DNA from: Schizophyllum amplum
Lineage: Eukaryota > Basidiomycota > Agaricomycetes > Agaricales > Schizophyllaceae
DNA: 64,000 nucleotides
Direction of reading: 5' to 3'
Assembly (NCBI GenBank): GCA_007026445.1
Contig: VDMD01000025.1
Span: 62,001-126,000, forward strand
Shown here: one piece after another, positions 10,556 to 22,739 of the stretch
Layout of the letters: each line of letters starts with the position of its first letter
How positions within the stretch are numbered: the stretch's first letter is position 1
Position numbers and translations under genes: made by a program
Notes under the pieces: model-generated
Databases searched by the model: none
What the model saw: the letters and a program-made list of their open reading frames with translations, nothing else
What the model was told of the DNA's origin: nothing

Positions 10556-12158
10556 CTACAACGCTGCAAAAGCGTTCAAACCGACTGCCAACATGCCCAA
10601 GGACAACGCCAGCGAAGGCGCCAGAGCTGCCGCGCCGTTATCAGATCCGGGCACGGGCAGGAAGGTTTCTGAGTCCTCGGCTTGTTGGGCGGCAGTTTCC
10701 TGATGAGCGTAGAATGGTCAGTGAGCAACCGAACGACGAGGGACGAAGCCAAGGACTGTTGTGCACACGACAACAGGAATCCATCGCACCTTGAACGCTG
10801 CCAAGCCGACAATGATACCCAGTGCGAAGAAGACGAAGGCGATGAGGAGCCAGAGGACGCCCCAGACTAAAACATGTGGTTAGACTGATAGAAATTGTAG
10901 AAGACAAATGGCTGACCTTGCGAGGGGCAGCAGCCACAGATCTTCGCGAATTGGGACGCATCTGATGAGTTGACTTTCCGTGATATTGTGTCATCTGAGA
11001 GCCGTATGAGTACGACGCTACTTCGCCCGATGAATATACGCACCGACGACGTCCCAGAGGACATACAAACATGACATGACGCCAATGAAGAGGACCTGGC
11101 TCGGTTCGTCAGAGGTCGGAAACAGGATCCTGGACATGCAAGACGCACGAAGTATCTCAATGCCACGCCACCCGCGACGAACCAGAACAGCACGATCAGC
11201 CCGGACATCCCGACGATGAGGACCCATGTTCTACGGCAGATGTTAGAATGAGCACACGCGAGGACGCAATCATCCGACACATACAACCAGTCGCGACGCG
11301 CCCACCACAAAGTGAAGAGGAAGAACACGGCAAGGACTATTGAGGCGACCTTGCTCGCATTGGTATTGAAGCCGCATGCGATGAGGCAGGCGCCGATGAA
11401 GGACGAGCCGAGGTATCCCGCGGGTAGTGTGATCCATGATATACCGCCTGACATTTGTGTGCGCCACCCTCGTTCGCTGAACGCATGGATCAGCAACGGG
11501 GATGTGAGAGGTGGCTATGGTTCCGACTCACGGTCCAGTTCGATCGAGTGGATGTGCGCGCAGGTGAGCAGGCCCGCGAAAGCGTGGCTCATCTGGAACA
11601 TGCTGTGAGATATGGTCTAACAGTTAATTCCCAGACGCACCTCATGAAATCCAACTGTTAGCAGTCTTCAAGACGCGATTAGACATGCTAATCTCGCGCC
11701 ACACGTGAACAGCACCTACTTGAATGGATAGACTGGACGCGATGTTAACAACCGTCCTCCCCCACCCGTGCCGTCACTCACTAATCATCTTCAGATACGG
11801 GACATGCCACAGATGGCGATCACAACAATGTACACGCCGCAACGATGAGCGTATTGCGCTGCGTCTCGTTGGGCTCAAGCTAATGCATCCCGCGCGAGTA
11901 GGTAGCCAGCGGACTCGGCGAACGGCGCGCTTGCGGGCAGAATCTGGCATGAAGGGGGAGGGGGACATGGTGGGAGGACGTAGAGAGGAGATGCGGTCGA
12001 GGCGCTGCGGCTGCGCGACGCCAAGAACCGGGGTGGCGATGAACGAAGTCGATCGGGCTCTGGGCAACGCCGGTTCGGAAGACGGACCGCTGTGCCGATT
12101 GCGATTCTGACGCGTCCAGCTTGCGCTTGCTGCCTTCAAGTTCATAGGTTGCGTTCAT
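10556..12158 (-). CDS. Peptidase M50B-like membrane protein
   Basis: This is a fungal multi-pass membrane protein of the M50B-like family, related to site-2-type zinc proteases; no substrate is known. Spliced exons give a first membrane segment near 11830, then GFHEMSH (the HExxH zinc motif) from exons at about 11655 and 11610. FAGLLTCAHIHSIELD follows, then MSGGISWITLPAGYLGSS at about 11450 and several membrane helices down to about 10800. Introns inside the helices follow GT-AG and keep phase, for example at about 11230-11290, 11095-11145, 10996-11045 and 10869-10917. The last exon reads ETAAQQAEDSE..., ends in a hydrophobic tail and stops at 10556-10558. The start at 12158 is the second Met of the open frame and is uncertain. 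Single-base breaks occur at about 11815, 11805 and 11455 inside conserved segments, so the copy may be damaged or misread. Confidence 0.82.
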
Positions 12159-13729
12159 GATCGTTCGAACTTCGCGTCTGCCAGTGCTTGTCACTTGTTC
12201 AATGGCGAAGAGATCTTCTGTGACAACTTTGCATTCTCTGCATCTTATAACACCTCGTGCTTTTACATGAACAATTCGCCGGCCTACCTAACGATCGCGA
12301 CGCGACGCAAGCTGGGGTTGCCTTCGCCGAGTCCATGGACAACTTACAAGCACCCTAGGCAAGAGGATCTCCAACTAGGCGTTTTCCTGGGCCAGGAGAT
12401 CAGTTGCTGTTGTTCAACTGCCTCTGAGACTGTAAGGTCGACCGCTAGCCCAATTTTCTTTGCGGACGGGATCATGCTCACTTTATCAAGGCCTTGAGCA
12501 CACCCTGGTCTGCCTGAGCTCCTGCCAGTAAACTGCTTTCGGGACCAGGCCAGGCGACGATTCGGATTGGTTGGTGCGCGCTAAATCTTCTGTCCCGATT
12601 GCCATTTGCTATGCGCGGATGGTCGTGACTCTGGGAAGGACTCCAGGGCACATTGTGATCTAGCTGTTGTCGATGTGGACTCATATGTCGCCCTCTATGT
12701 AGGCGGATCTTATTGCAGTGCTAGGTGCTTTTGCTGTTCGCAAAAGATATAAGTTTTACGACGTTCGCCACCACATTATTCGACTTTCGAAGCTGGTGTT
12801 GGGGACACTGAAGACCGGCGACGAAGGAAGCCGAGGCGAGGGGGTTCAGTGACTGAGCGGCTCGACCTTATGCCCACCATCCTGCATGCGGTCCCTGTCG
12901 TTAATGAGGAAAATGTCAGCTGAGTCGTGCAAGATATAGCGATGATATCGGGAGCCCGACACTTCCAGATAGCTACTCGCCACCGAGTCGAAAAGAAATG
13001 TTCAGTCGAGCAGGCATACATTGTCGAAACGTGTCCTCTTCTACGAATCTCCTTGAGTCAAGAGGTTGACGTTGAAGTTGAAGTAGAGCAGCTGGCTGCT
13101 GCTGTACATGTCCCCGCGCCGTTTGAAGCCGCTGAATTGGATCGACATCAGCCAAGTAAGTCCGAGGGATGAAACGGATGAGAGCGATTGCATGTGGCTG
13201 TGATCCGGGTCGTTGTCGTTTCGAGGAAGCGGCCTGCTGACTCCTGAGGCCTGAGTGCTCGTCGTTGTGAAGGAAGAGTCAATTTGGCAATGGAAGGCGA
13301 AAGCGGCCTTTGAGAGGGAACTCAAGGCGGGAAGGGTGAGCAGCACGTGAGAGTTGATATATGGTGTATTCCGAACTCGGACCGGAGCCTGGAACACGTG
13401 TGATAACGGCGGCCGGAGGCGGCTTGCGGTGACAATTCCTTTCATCCTGCCTTCATCATCATCCAAGCTGATGTGCGCTTGATGCTTCGTCACCGCCGGC
13501 TTCCTTGTTCTCTACCGCCATCTCGCTCCCCTCCGCCTCCTCCCCGACGCCGTCCCTAGCAACACAGACGGCAGACGCCCCCTGCAATCGTAGTCGGAGA
13601 CGCCCGCACCCTGTGGAGCACCAGCCTGAGCGTGTTCCGCCGTGTATGTCATCCGTCGCGCAGTCATTACTTTACTTGCTCATTGACCACGCGTTCGCGC
13701 TTCCCAGCCATCCCATCCGCAGCAGCAGC
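12159..13729. other. Intergenic, no gene supported
   Basis: These about 1.57 kb separate the divergent peptidase and kinase genes. Short ORFs on both strands (for example 12195-12497 and the shadow ORF 13041-13493) show no family features. The kinase may start further 5' than 13730, since its frame is open from about 13505. Confidence 0.5.
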
Positions 13730-16554
13730 ATGTCAGTGTTCACCCCCTCGCTTAGCGCGTCCTCCTCGCGCTCAACGTTCTCCGACGTCTCCTTCCCCTC
13801 CGAGCCCTCCCCCTCGACGACGCCGCCCCCGAGCTCCGGGTCCAAGACACACGCCTTCTTCAGCTCGCCCTTCGGCACCCGATCACCCTCTCCCGCTCTG
13901 CCCCCGAGCCTGCCCCCGACTGCCTCGCCTAAACGCCGCGTCGTCAGCGAGAATCAGCCGCGATCCCGCACCACCGATTTCTTCGCTGCCGCCAGTTCGC
14001 CACCGATGATCGAGGTCCTCCCTGCCACCAGGCGCACGCCCGAGTATCAAGGACAAGGACCGCCGTCTGCTATCCTGCCCCCCTCCTCTCCGCCGCCGCG
14101 CAATAACCGGGGGTTCATGCATCTGGAGCTGGACAACATAAACCCTGACAACCTTACTGGCTTCACCCTCCGCGATTTGCCATCCCCGACTGTTCCATCC
14201 ATCCCAACCAGCGGACCGAACAAGACGAACCGACGCCGCGGCCAAATCCCTTTGAGCCTACTTTCTCCAAGGCATACGCTTTGGCAGAAGGAGAGGAAAC
14301 ACCCAAGATTCCTCAGCGGACTCCGGCCTCCGTCGCACCTGTCAGTCGCATACACAAAGAGGAGAAATCCGATGGCGACGATGAGCTGCACCCCAATCAC
14401 ATATTGACATCGACCGCGTCGGATGACCCCGGTGTACGCCTTCGTCTCGTGACCCCTAGGCCAGGGCACCTTTCGTCAGTATGGCTGGCTGAAGACCTCT
14501 CCGACGTCTCGCTGGATATCCAGCGTAAACGCAGTCTGCGGCAAATAAAGCGCAAGACGTCATCCCGCCTATCGAACCGCTCCGTCTCCCGCCATTCATC
14601 GGCACGACGACGGCAGCGCTCGGACGACAGCGCGACGAGCGCCTCGGTATCGCGCAAACCGAGCGTCACGCACAGGCGGTCGCCGAACCTGCCCCGCCGA
14701 TGCCCCAGCTCGCCCAGCCCCAACCTCGGACTGCGGCGAAATTGGGCCTTGGTCCGGAGCGCGTGCCAGGCCTTATCCCCACACGTAATGGACCGAGCAA
14801 ACATCGCAAGACGGGCAGCGACAGCAGCAAGAGCATATACCTCGACGAACGCGACGGCGATATGCCGTCGTCGCCCATGCCTACGTCACCTACCTTCGGC
14901 ATGTCCCCAATCCCTCATTGCCGGATGTGTCGTTTTTCCTGCTGCCTCCAACGTCGTCATTGGAGAAATTATGGAGGAGTAGGAGGTCTTCGGAATGCGA
15001 GCGTCCGACATCTTCTGAGGCGAGCGAAGATGGGCGGCCGTCGCGCGTGCGACCAAAGTATAAGCTTGTCGCGGTCAAGCTGACCTCTCGCGGCGTGCTG
15101 GAGGGCACGGGGACGAGTACGCCGGACGACTTGGAGCGGGATCGCACAAGAGTCAGCTTTATCAGGGAGGTGGAGGTCTTACGGGTGCGTCGCCATTCCT
15201 TGCGATAAGCTCATGGACTGACTCTGTCCCAGCATATCTCACATCCCAATATCACGCCGCTGCTTTCATATTTCACAACGAAGGCCCACCATGCTCTCGT
15301 CCTTCCTTACCTGCCTGGCGGTGACTTACTCGGGCTTGTCAACAGTGATGCGGCATACGAGGCGCTGAGTGAGTATATGCGTTGTTTTCTTTCAACAGCG
15401 TTGTTGACGCTGCTATAGCGGAATCGACTACGCGCAAGATCTTCTCCGATCTCGGCAAGGCTGTTGGCTGGATGCATGGCGTTGGCCTCGTCCATCGGGA
15501 CATAAAGCTCGAGAGTACGTCATCTGCGTATCAGTCTTATACTTTTTTGCTAATCCACATTCCAGACATCTTGCTCACTGTGCCCCTCACTCCCTCTGAC
15601 GAGAATCCGCAACCAACATACAACCCCTCACAGCCTTTAGTGAAGCTGACTGACTTCGGGCTCTCGCGCTTCATCGATCCCCTCGCGCCATTACTCAAGA
15701 CGAAGTGCGGCAGCGAGGCATATGCGGCACCAGAACTCGTAACAAGTTCGACGTACTCATCAGGCGGGTATGACCCACGGTTGACGGATTCGTGGGCCTG
15801 CGGAGTGGTGCTGTATGCGCTGGCATGCCGGCGCCTACCATTCGGGGAGGGCGCAGAGGCGAGCGCAGGTGCGCGGCGGAAATGGCTCATGCGCGTGGCC
15901 CGCGGGGACTGGTCGTGGCCAGATAGCGTTCGTGAGGTGGAAAGGGGGAGGACGCAGGAGGTGCGGCCGATGGCGCGCGATAGCACGGTGATGATGCGGG
16001 ACCCGACTGCGAGGGCGCGGGACGACACCTTGATGACGCGGGACGAGACGGCAACGCCTTCGGACGAGCTCGCGGGCACGCGGTTGGCGTCGAGTTTAGA
16101 CCTGCGGGAGGTGGTCGAGCGGCTGCTCGTGCGCGACACGGCGCGGCGGATGCGCGTCGGGAGTCGTGCGTTCTGGGCGTGCGCGTGGTTTGGGCGGAAC
16201 GAGCCGGGGGACATGGGTACGCCGGTGGACGCATTCGACGACGACCACCCGCTGCATGACTCGCCGGCCAGCGGAGTGGGCAGTCTGCCGAAGGAGTCTC
16301 ATATGCCGTCGCGCATGTCGGGCGGGCGGCTCTCGCCATTGCACGTCGGCGGTAGCTTGCCGCAGGTCGGCGACGACTTGCTCTCTGGCGAGGAACCTGT
16401 CGATAACGACTCGGATCTCCTACCGGACGGGCTTGAGTCAGATGAGGCGACAGACGACTGCATGGACGACGACGAGGAGCTGGAGGATGCGTCGTTGGTG
16501 GACCCACCGGAGCCGGATAGCATCGCGCGGCAGGAGGTGTACCCGGTGAGGTGA
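13730..16554 (+). CDS. Serine/threonine protein kinase with large N-lobe insertion
   Basis: The protein opens with about 200 Ser/Pro-rich residues, then a kinase domain. The glycine-loop region (GHLSSVWLAED) is at about 14468-14500, the ATP-anchoring lysine in KLVAVKL at about 15063-15080 and the catalytic loop VHRDIKLEN at about 15492-15570, split by an intron. The metal-binding DFG (KLTDFGLSR) is at about 15645 and the APE motif (YAAPELV) at about 15720. About 190 Ser/Arg-rich residues sit between the glycine loop and the lysine, which is not normal for a kinase N-lobe. The C-terminus is acidic. Small introns at about 15185-15232, 15370-15417 and 15515-15565 restore phase. Three breaks near 14195, 14680 and 14907 shift the frame with no plausible intron. 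A CAMK-like assignment is possible but not proven. Confidence 0.85.
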
Positions 16555-17693
16555 CCAGACGCGAAGCGGCGCTCACCGTCGCGTTCTCCGTCATGTTTTC
16601 GACTGTACTGCGCTGGCTGCAAGAAATACCTGGGAAAAGTACATAACGTGTTGTCCCGATACGCCGTCACTCGCTCGCCCTTTCGCCTTCGCCACGAGAG
16701 ACGTGCCGCTTGCCTACAAGCTAGCCGAGCGCACGTTTTTTGGCATTCTTTGTTCGTACCCATCCTTTCGTGCATACACTTCGCATACGTACATATATTT
16801 GTTTATCCCCGGTTTTGTTGGTCTGTCCTTTGCACCTGGTCACACATCTGTCTATATACATGCAGCACGCTGTAGAGGATCGTATTCTCTCACTCATTGC
16901 GATTGTCCCGTCCTGTTGCCACAATCACCTATCTGACTTATTTACTGTTGTACATTTCTGTATATAGATGTTTATTTCCATCTAATATGCCTTCTCATGG
17001 CCGTGGTATTCACCAGAGGATACGGGTCCGCTTTGCGCCCTTCATGCCGAAAATGGCATGCATTGTTCTCGACGTGACTGTCGACAGGTCACACGGCTCA
17101 TCAATTTTCAATCACTGTTCATCTCCGTCCCTCCTCCTCACTCTGGCGGCTTCGTTTTGTGGTCTCTTTCACTACGCTGATTGTATCTATGTTTCACGCG
17201 GAGACCTAAACGACGAACTCTCTCTTACTCTGTCGACATACGGATAGGTTCCGCAGCGTACAGGGACCGGCGCCTAATTGATGTGCGGCACTGACGGGGC
17301 CTTTGACTTTGATTGCATGGCAGCTGATCGATATAGCCTTTGGGCGCTCAAGCGCTCAATGCGCAGGATCATCACCGCCTCTTGTCTCTTACCTCCATCT
17401 CTATACGCCTTTGCCCTCAGGCGTGCTTCTAAGCAGCCTGTAGCACAGCTGTGCGGCCCGCTCTGTCTCTCGAGATCTAACATCATCAACAACACCGGCC
17501 GACAGACTGTATTGGTGGTGAGTCTGTCCCCTTCTGAATGACGTGTCTCGTTGGCTGACTCGCCATAGCCATCGCGCGACCGTGCAGTACTTCTTCTCAG
17601 CGTCCTACATATAGCAGTGTGCCGCTGCGCCGCGTTTCGTCCGTGTCCGCCGTCCAAACACCGCTACGCCGCAGCTACTCTACTCCTACCATC
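16555..17693. other. Intergenic, T/C-rich, no gene seen
   Basis: About 1.1 kb between two genes on the same strand: the kinase 3' flank, then the promoter and leader of the DUF6699 gene. The only ORFs are short and Cys/Tyr/Phe-rich, as expected of pyrimidine-rich non-coding DNA. Confidence 0.5.
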
Positions 17694-18674
17694 ATGTCCG
17701 CGCCCTACATCTACTCGCCTGAATACCCTCCCAATTGCTATCTCACACCCTACTTTGAGGACCAGGTCAACTCCCCCTTCGTCCCCGAGCCTGTTCTCCA
17801 ACCGTCGCCATACAGCAACGCGGCGTCACTCCCTGGCTCGCCCAGGCTAGGGGCATCACCCTACCACACCCCCCATCATACGCCGTACCATTCCCCGCAC
17901 CACTCCCCATACCATGGAGCCACGCAGCTACCTGGATGGTCCGCTTGGGAGGAAGGATACACTCGCGAGCGCCGTCCGTCGTGGCACAGTCCTGCTGAGG
18001 CTCCGCACTACCTTGGCACGCCTGCCGCTCACGGTCGTCGCCACTCTTTCTCGAGCGCGTCGCCCTACCAGGCACCCTACTCGCCATACACTCCCGATTG
18101 GGTCACACCGCAGGGCATGCTCTCCCCTTACCCTGTCGGGCCGTCCTACTCGCCTGTCCTGCAGCTGCACCCGTGGTTGAGGGCAGAAAGCCCGCCAGGC
18201 GACTTCATCTTCGACCTTTCGCTACCAACCTTCTCCCCGCGGCGGCTCATCGCTGGCGGGGCGACAATCCCACCCGCGGGGCAGGACATGGCGACACCTG
18301 CGACTCACCCAGCCATCACCCGTCTGCGCGTTATATGCGACGCACTTCCGCAGTGGCCAATCGACCTCGAATACCCGGCGGGAGCGGGCATGCGCGCGCC
18401 GCCTATTCAACTCGGTGACGTGCTCATCGCGATACACAGCGCTCTACACCGGAGAATCTCGCACAGCGAATGGGCGTCGCTGACGATGGCGCAGGAGAAG
18501 AATGTGACGCGTGCGTTCTACAAGCGCATCTCTCGCGCGGGATCGCCGGCGCAACAGGAGTACGCGAAGCAGCAGGGGGTACTGCGAGTGGACTTTCTGC
18601 TCGGCAGAACGTGGTTCAAAGGCCTTGTGCGCTCGGGGAACAGCTGGGATACCATGCGCCTTATCACGGGCTAG
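17694..18674 (+). CDS. DUF6699-type protein with His/Pro/Tyr-rich N-terminus
   Basis: This single-exon ORF of 326 residues starts at the ATG at 17694. The open frame reaches back to a GTG at 17619, but the ATG is preferred. The first half is low complexity: Pro/Ser/Tyr-rich, with a run of PYH-type repeats at about 17850-17920 and several SPY motifs. The second half matches the basidiomycete DUF6699 layout by eye: a WLRAE..PGDFIFDLSLP opening, ATHPAITRLRVICDALPQWPIDL, then GDVLIAIHSALHRRISHSEWASL, and a closing VLRVDFLLGRTWFKGLVRSG. The function of DUF6699 is unknown. No signal peptide or membrane segment is visible. Confidence 0.8.
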   Translation: MSAPYIYSPEYPPNCYLTPYFEDQVNSPFVPEPVLQPSPYSNAASLPGSPRLGASPYHTPHHTPYHSPHHSPYHGATQLPGWSAWEEGYTRERRPSWHSPAEAPHYLGTPAAHGRRHSFSSASPYQAPYSPYTPDWVTPQGMLSPYPVGPSYSPVLQLHPWLRAESPPGDFIFDLSLPTFSPRRLIAGGATIPPAGQDMATPATHPAITRLRVICDALPQWPIDLEYPAGAGMRAPPIQLGDVLIAIHSALHRRISHSEWASLTMAQEKNVTRAFYKRISRAGSPAQQEYAKQQGVLRVDFLLGRTWFKGLVRSGNSWDTMRLITG

Positions 18675-18884
18675 ACGGGACTCGGGAGGAAAGCAGACTA
18701 GTCGTCATTACTAGTACATATACATACTATCAATCCGTGTACGAACTCGATGTGGTCTCCAAATCTGTAGCTAAATTATTGCATGTCACGTACTATGAAG
18801 TCCGAAATTGGGTCTAAGTAATATATGTAGGAAATACTTGGATAAGATAGCGAACGCAACGCTGTCGTGCTCCAACCTCGGCAG

Positions 18885-21800
18885 CTACTTTCTGACCTTC
18901 TTTGCAGCAGGCTGGGGCGATGGCGAAACCGGCTGGGCCGCGACAGAACGACGCTGCCTCTGAGATTCCGGTGTGTTGGCCAGCGCAGTACTGAGCCGAA
19001 GACCAGTGGGGCTCGTGGGCGGTGTCGAGGGCTGTTGATCATGCGACGCATGGGCCTTCGAGTCCCATCCGACGTGCAGCACCCGGCGCACGAACTCCTC
19101 CCTTTTCTTCTTCATTGTATCCTCATCCTGCCGTGGACCAACACCGCCCTCTGACTCCAACTCCGCGAGACGCCGTAAGGTCTGTTCCAAGAGAGCGATG
19201 ACACGGTTGTGGATGTCGTGATATTCGTATCCCTGGAACTCGTAGGCAAGCAGCAGGAGTTCCCACCACTGCAGCAACGTGCGCCTGAGAGGCTCGAAGT
19301 ACGGGTGGATGTGGATCAGCACGTCGGTCTCGAACGTATCCCCCTCCTCGAAGAGACGCTTCTTGTTGTACGCGAGTGTCCCCGTGTCGCCGTCGAACAA
19401 GCAATGGACGACACGACGCATATGTTCCGTGCTCTCGCGCTTTGTGGCATCCGGTATCTCCGCGATATCGCTGCTGAGGTCCTTGCGCCGGTCGCCGCCG
19501 GGCCCCGACCGAGTGATGCACAAGTAGAGCAAGACCCAGAAGAAGGACTCCGTGTCGTGGATGGCATCGTGAAGCACACTGCGTTTTTGGAGACCGGACT
19601 GCCATGTGTTGACGACGACACCATCAGGGTTGAGAATCATGGCACTTGCGTAAGGTGGTGTGCCCTATCCAAATTGTCAGGTATACTGTGAGTACGAAGA
19701 AGACATCCTTACAGAACGAGGTGCTAGTGTAGCCTGCTGCAATGTTGTGGTAGACAGAACCGGCGGCTTCTGTGTCACGTATTCAGCCATTTGAACGACA
19801 CTTATGCTCAAAGGTCTCACCAGTAGATACGTATTCCATCCAAGTGTGTCCGCATCACATGTGCCACCTCGGTATCCGCCATAGTTCCTCGCGTAATCCT
19901 GCGCAGCGAGAACATAGCCCAATGCCACAGGGGACCGGAGATCGACCATATTACGCATGCCTTTGTTGTTGTTGGCAGCTTTGAAGTGATTAGTGATGAC
20001 TTGCAGAGCGCGTCGCAAGACGTCGTCAGTGACATGGATCTCGCCCAAGGCCGTTCGGCGAATTTTGTGGACCTCCTCTGAGTTGAATTCGTCAAAGGCG
20101 ATCCGACGCTCAGCAACAATCGGAATTCTCTTCGCGTGATCCAAGTCGATGAGACAGCCTCGCAACGCCTCAGGCTTCAGGAGCTTCGAGCCACATATGA
20201 GCGCGACGAGTAGATTTGCCGGGCTGATGTCGCATTGGAGTACACCGTGTTCGAAGGCAAGTTTGTGACCTTACAGCAATAGTCAGTTGTGTCCATGAAC
20301 GATGAAGATACCAACACGTACCACGCACACATTGTAGAAGACACTGGATCAACTCGGACAGGCTTCCGAAGTATCGGATAGACCAACCGAAGACGTTGAA
20401 AACGATCCGCGTGTGAGTGCGCTTCACCAGGTCCTTTGTCTTGTAGCCGGGGTGGAAGCGCTGTATGTTCTGGATATCGTCGAGAGTGACAGTGTCCACG
20501 TGAAGCAGCTCGCCATCTTTGTCAGGCTGCAGGACACGCTTCGTCCCGGTCTGTGGGGGTAACTCAGGCGGCGCCGACTGCAGGCCGTGCTGGATCAGAT
20601 CGTGCGTGTTGTCGACCATGCCCTCGATCTGCACGTCTTCGCTATGCAAGACTTCGGCGAGATATTGCGCGTCATCGCTAGGCGAGATTTCGTTGGCTCG
20701 TCGCAAGTGCTCGTATAGAGCGCCCTCGCTTTCACGCCCCGGGCCTTCCGGCCGCCATGCTTGCTTCAGTACGACGGTCTGCAGGGCAAGTAAGCTCGAA
20801 AAGAGGACAGAAGCTGCTGGATCTGTACCTGGCGCTCATCAGGATGTTTGCCGCGTTCGTTGTACGGAACAGCCGCCCAAACTATGGAGCCGCTTCCGCG
20901 CACAACATCGGTACGTAGAAGACTCAAGGCCTTCAAAGTCAAGTAGGTCTCGTGCTGCGTCTCGATAACCCACTGTGTCGCGTAGTTGTTATCCTTGTAC
21001 AGCTTGACATCGAAACGATCAGGTCCAGACGAACATGTTCGATAGGTATGAATGGGCTCGGCTGCTTTGCGCCACAACTTCATGGTGGGGTCGAAGCCTA
21101 GACGATGCGCGGGCAGTACAGCGAAAGCAGCGATGACTTGTATAAATTTCTTCGGCTCCTGTTCACAAAGTCAGACTGACGTCGATTGCTGCAGCATGGG
21201 CCGTACCTTATGCATGTCAATGGCCTTGTCCATGCCAAGTACACCCGATCTATCCTGCAACCATACAGACAGCCGCGCGCGGCTGTAGGCGAGGCCCAAG
21301 GCGAAGCGTCGATCTTTCTGCTCGACCATGATCATGCGAAGATAGCCTAAGAGTTGCCTGACGACGTCCTCGTCCGTTTGATCGATTTTGCGTTTAGCTT
21401 CGACAGCAGCTACAGCCTGTAGCCAAAAGAGTGTCTTTTTCTTTTCCTTCTACAAGCCGTATATTAGAACAGCACGTGTACCAAATACCAAATACGCACT
21501 TCCAGTGTTTCATCATCCATGTCCATGATGTCTCCGAAGGCCGCCAGGGCTAGTAGACAATCAGGCTTCACGAGGGCCTCTTTAGCATCCAGGAACTTCG
21601 GAGACCGCTTATGATAGTCGACCCAAGCGGCGTCGCGAACTTGGTTCTCGTCCAGCCCCGCAAGCCCCTTCGCTGCCTTAGCGATCGCGTTGGCGCATTC
21701 GACGAAAGGCTCGTATAGCTGGGATTCGAGGATGGACTGGCTATCAGCGGGAAAGCCGCGCCATTGCCCTCCCTGGGTATCCTCTATGTATACCCCGAGT

Positions 21801-22048
21801 TCCACCATACGTTTGTGCACGGCGTCGACCAAGTCCGAGTCAACAGGGAGGATGCCGTCCAGGAATTCTCTTTGCAAAGCGATGCGTATACTGTCTGCCG
21901 ATTCCTTCATGACGCGTCCTTGCAGGTCGTCAGCGTATAGCTGTACAGGGGTGAGCATGCCACTCCGGGTTGCGTGCGGCCTTCCTTGGATAGGAGGGTT
22001 CGGAGGAGGAGGCATGTCTTTGCGGTACGTTAATTGTTCCTGCGACAT
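18885..22048 (-). CDS. FunK1-family protein kinase A
   Basis: FunK1 is a fungus-specific protein kinase-like family expanded in basidiomycetes; its substrates are unknown. Translation starts at the ATG at 22048 (MSQEQLTYRKD). The N-terminal helical domain ends near 21500 (EYHKRSPKF-type FunK1 region). A second segment at about 21083-20800 is followed by the kinase core. The catalytic loop reads GVLQCDISPANLL at about 20255-20220, with Cys in place of the usual His-Arg before Asp. The metal-binding segment is CLIDLDHAKR at about 20160-20130 instead of DFG. Downstream are the family blocks HDAIHDTESFFWVLLYLCITR (about 19575) and LLLAYEFQGYEYHDIHNR (about 19230). A Ser/Pro/Lys-rich tail ends at 18885. 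Many short introns are inferred. Confidence 0.85.
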
Positions 22049-22739
22049 GATGTTGACTGCAAAACAGAAGCAAGGGGAAAACAACGATGGTGACGGCCAG
22101 ACGAAGACAGAAGAAGGCCAGAGGCACTCACTTTTCAATACACAGCCTATCGATAGCGACAAACAGGGCCGCGCCAAACACACGGAAGTTGCCAGAGAAC
22201 CACGGGGACACGGTGAGGCGCTGGCCCGCACTGGTCTTCTTTCCCTAATGGAGATGAGGCAACTGCTGCGAGGTAGTGCAAGCACGGCAGATATCAATGA
22301 GGTAGTGTCCTTTCGTGCTTGCTGAGGTCAACGACCTTCTCGCTGAGACGGGCGGATGGCTTGGTCAATGGCCGGTAAATGGTTTGAGGCAAAACGCGCG
22401 GAAGCGCAATGTAAGATCAACAATCACGTGGTGTCAACGCCACGCGACCGGGGAGTTTACAGATTGCAGCACATAAGTACTACATACCATTGTGACTCCC
22501 TCGAACTTGCAGCACTTCTGTATCGCCCCACTGAAGCTTCGTCGCAGGCTTATTGAGCTTCGATACTCTCATGCTCTCTCATGAACAAAAAGCAACTTTA
22601 CGGGCGAGGTCACCATCGAAGACGAAGGAAAATACCGCCGCGAACCTCTTCGCAGTGGTAGGGATGAGTTGAGTCACTACCAATGCTATTCACAATCAAT
22701 AACTTACCTGTCTCACACATAGACAGGAGGTCGAGCGGT
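22049..22739. other. Intergenic, no gene seen
   Basis: This is the upstream region of FunK1 A and the 3' flank of the Asn-tRNA synthetase gene. The antisense ORFs are shadows or lack family features. Confidence 0.45.

Noticed and set aside
12195..12497. A 100-codon plus-strand ORF in the peptidase/kinase gap.
   Set aside because: No domain, no orthologous look and no supporting introns; expected by chance in 1.5 kb.
13041..13493. A 150-codon minus-strand ORF.
   Set aside because: It has no family features and lies in the promoter side of the kinase gene.
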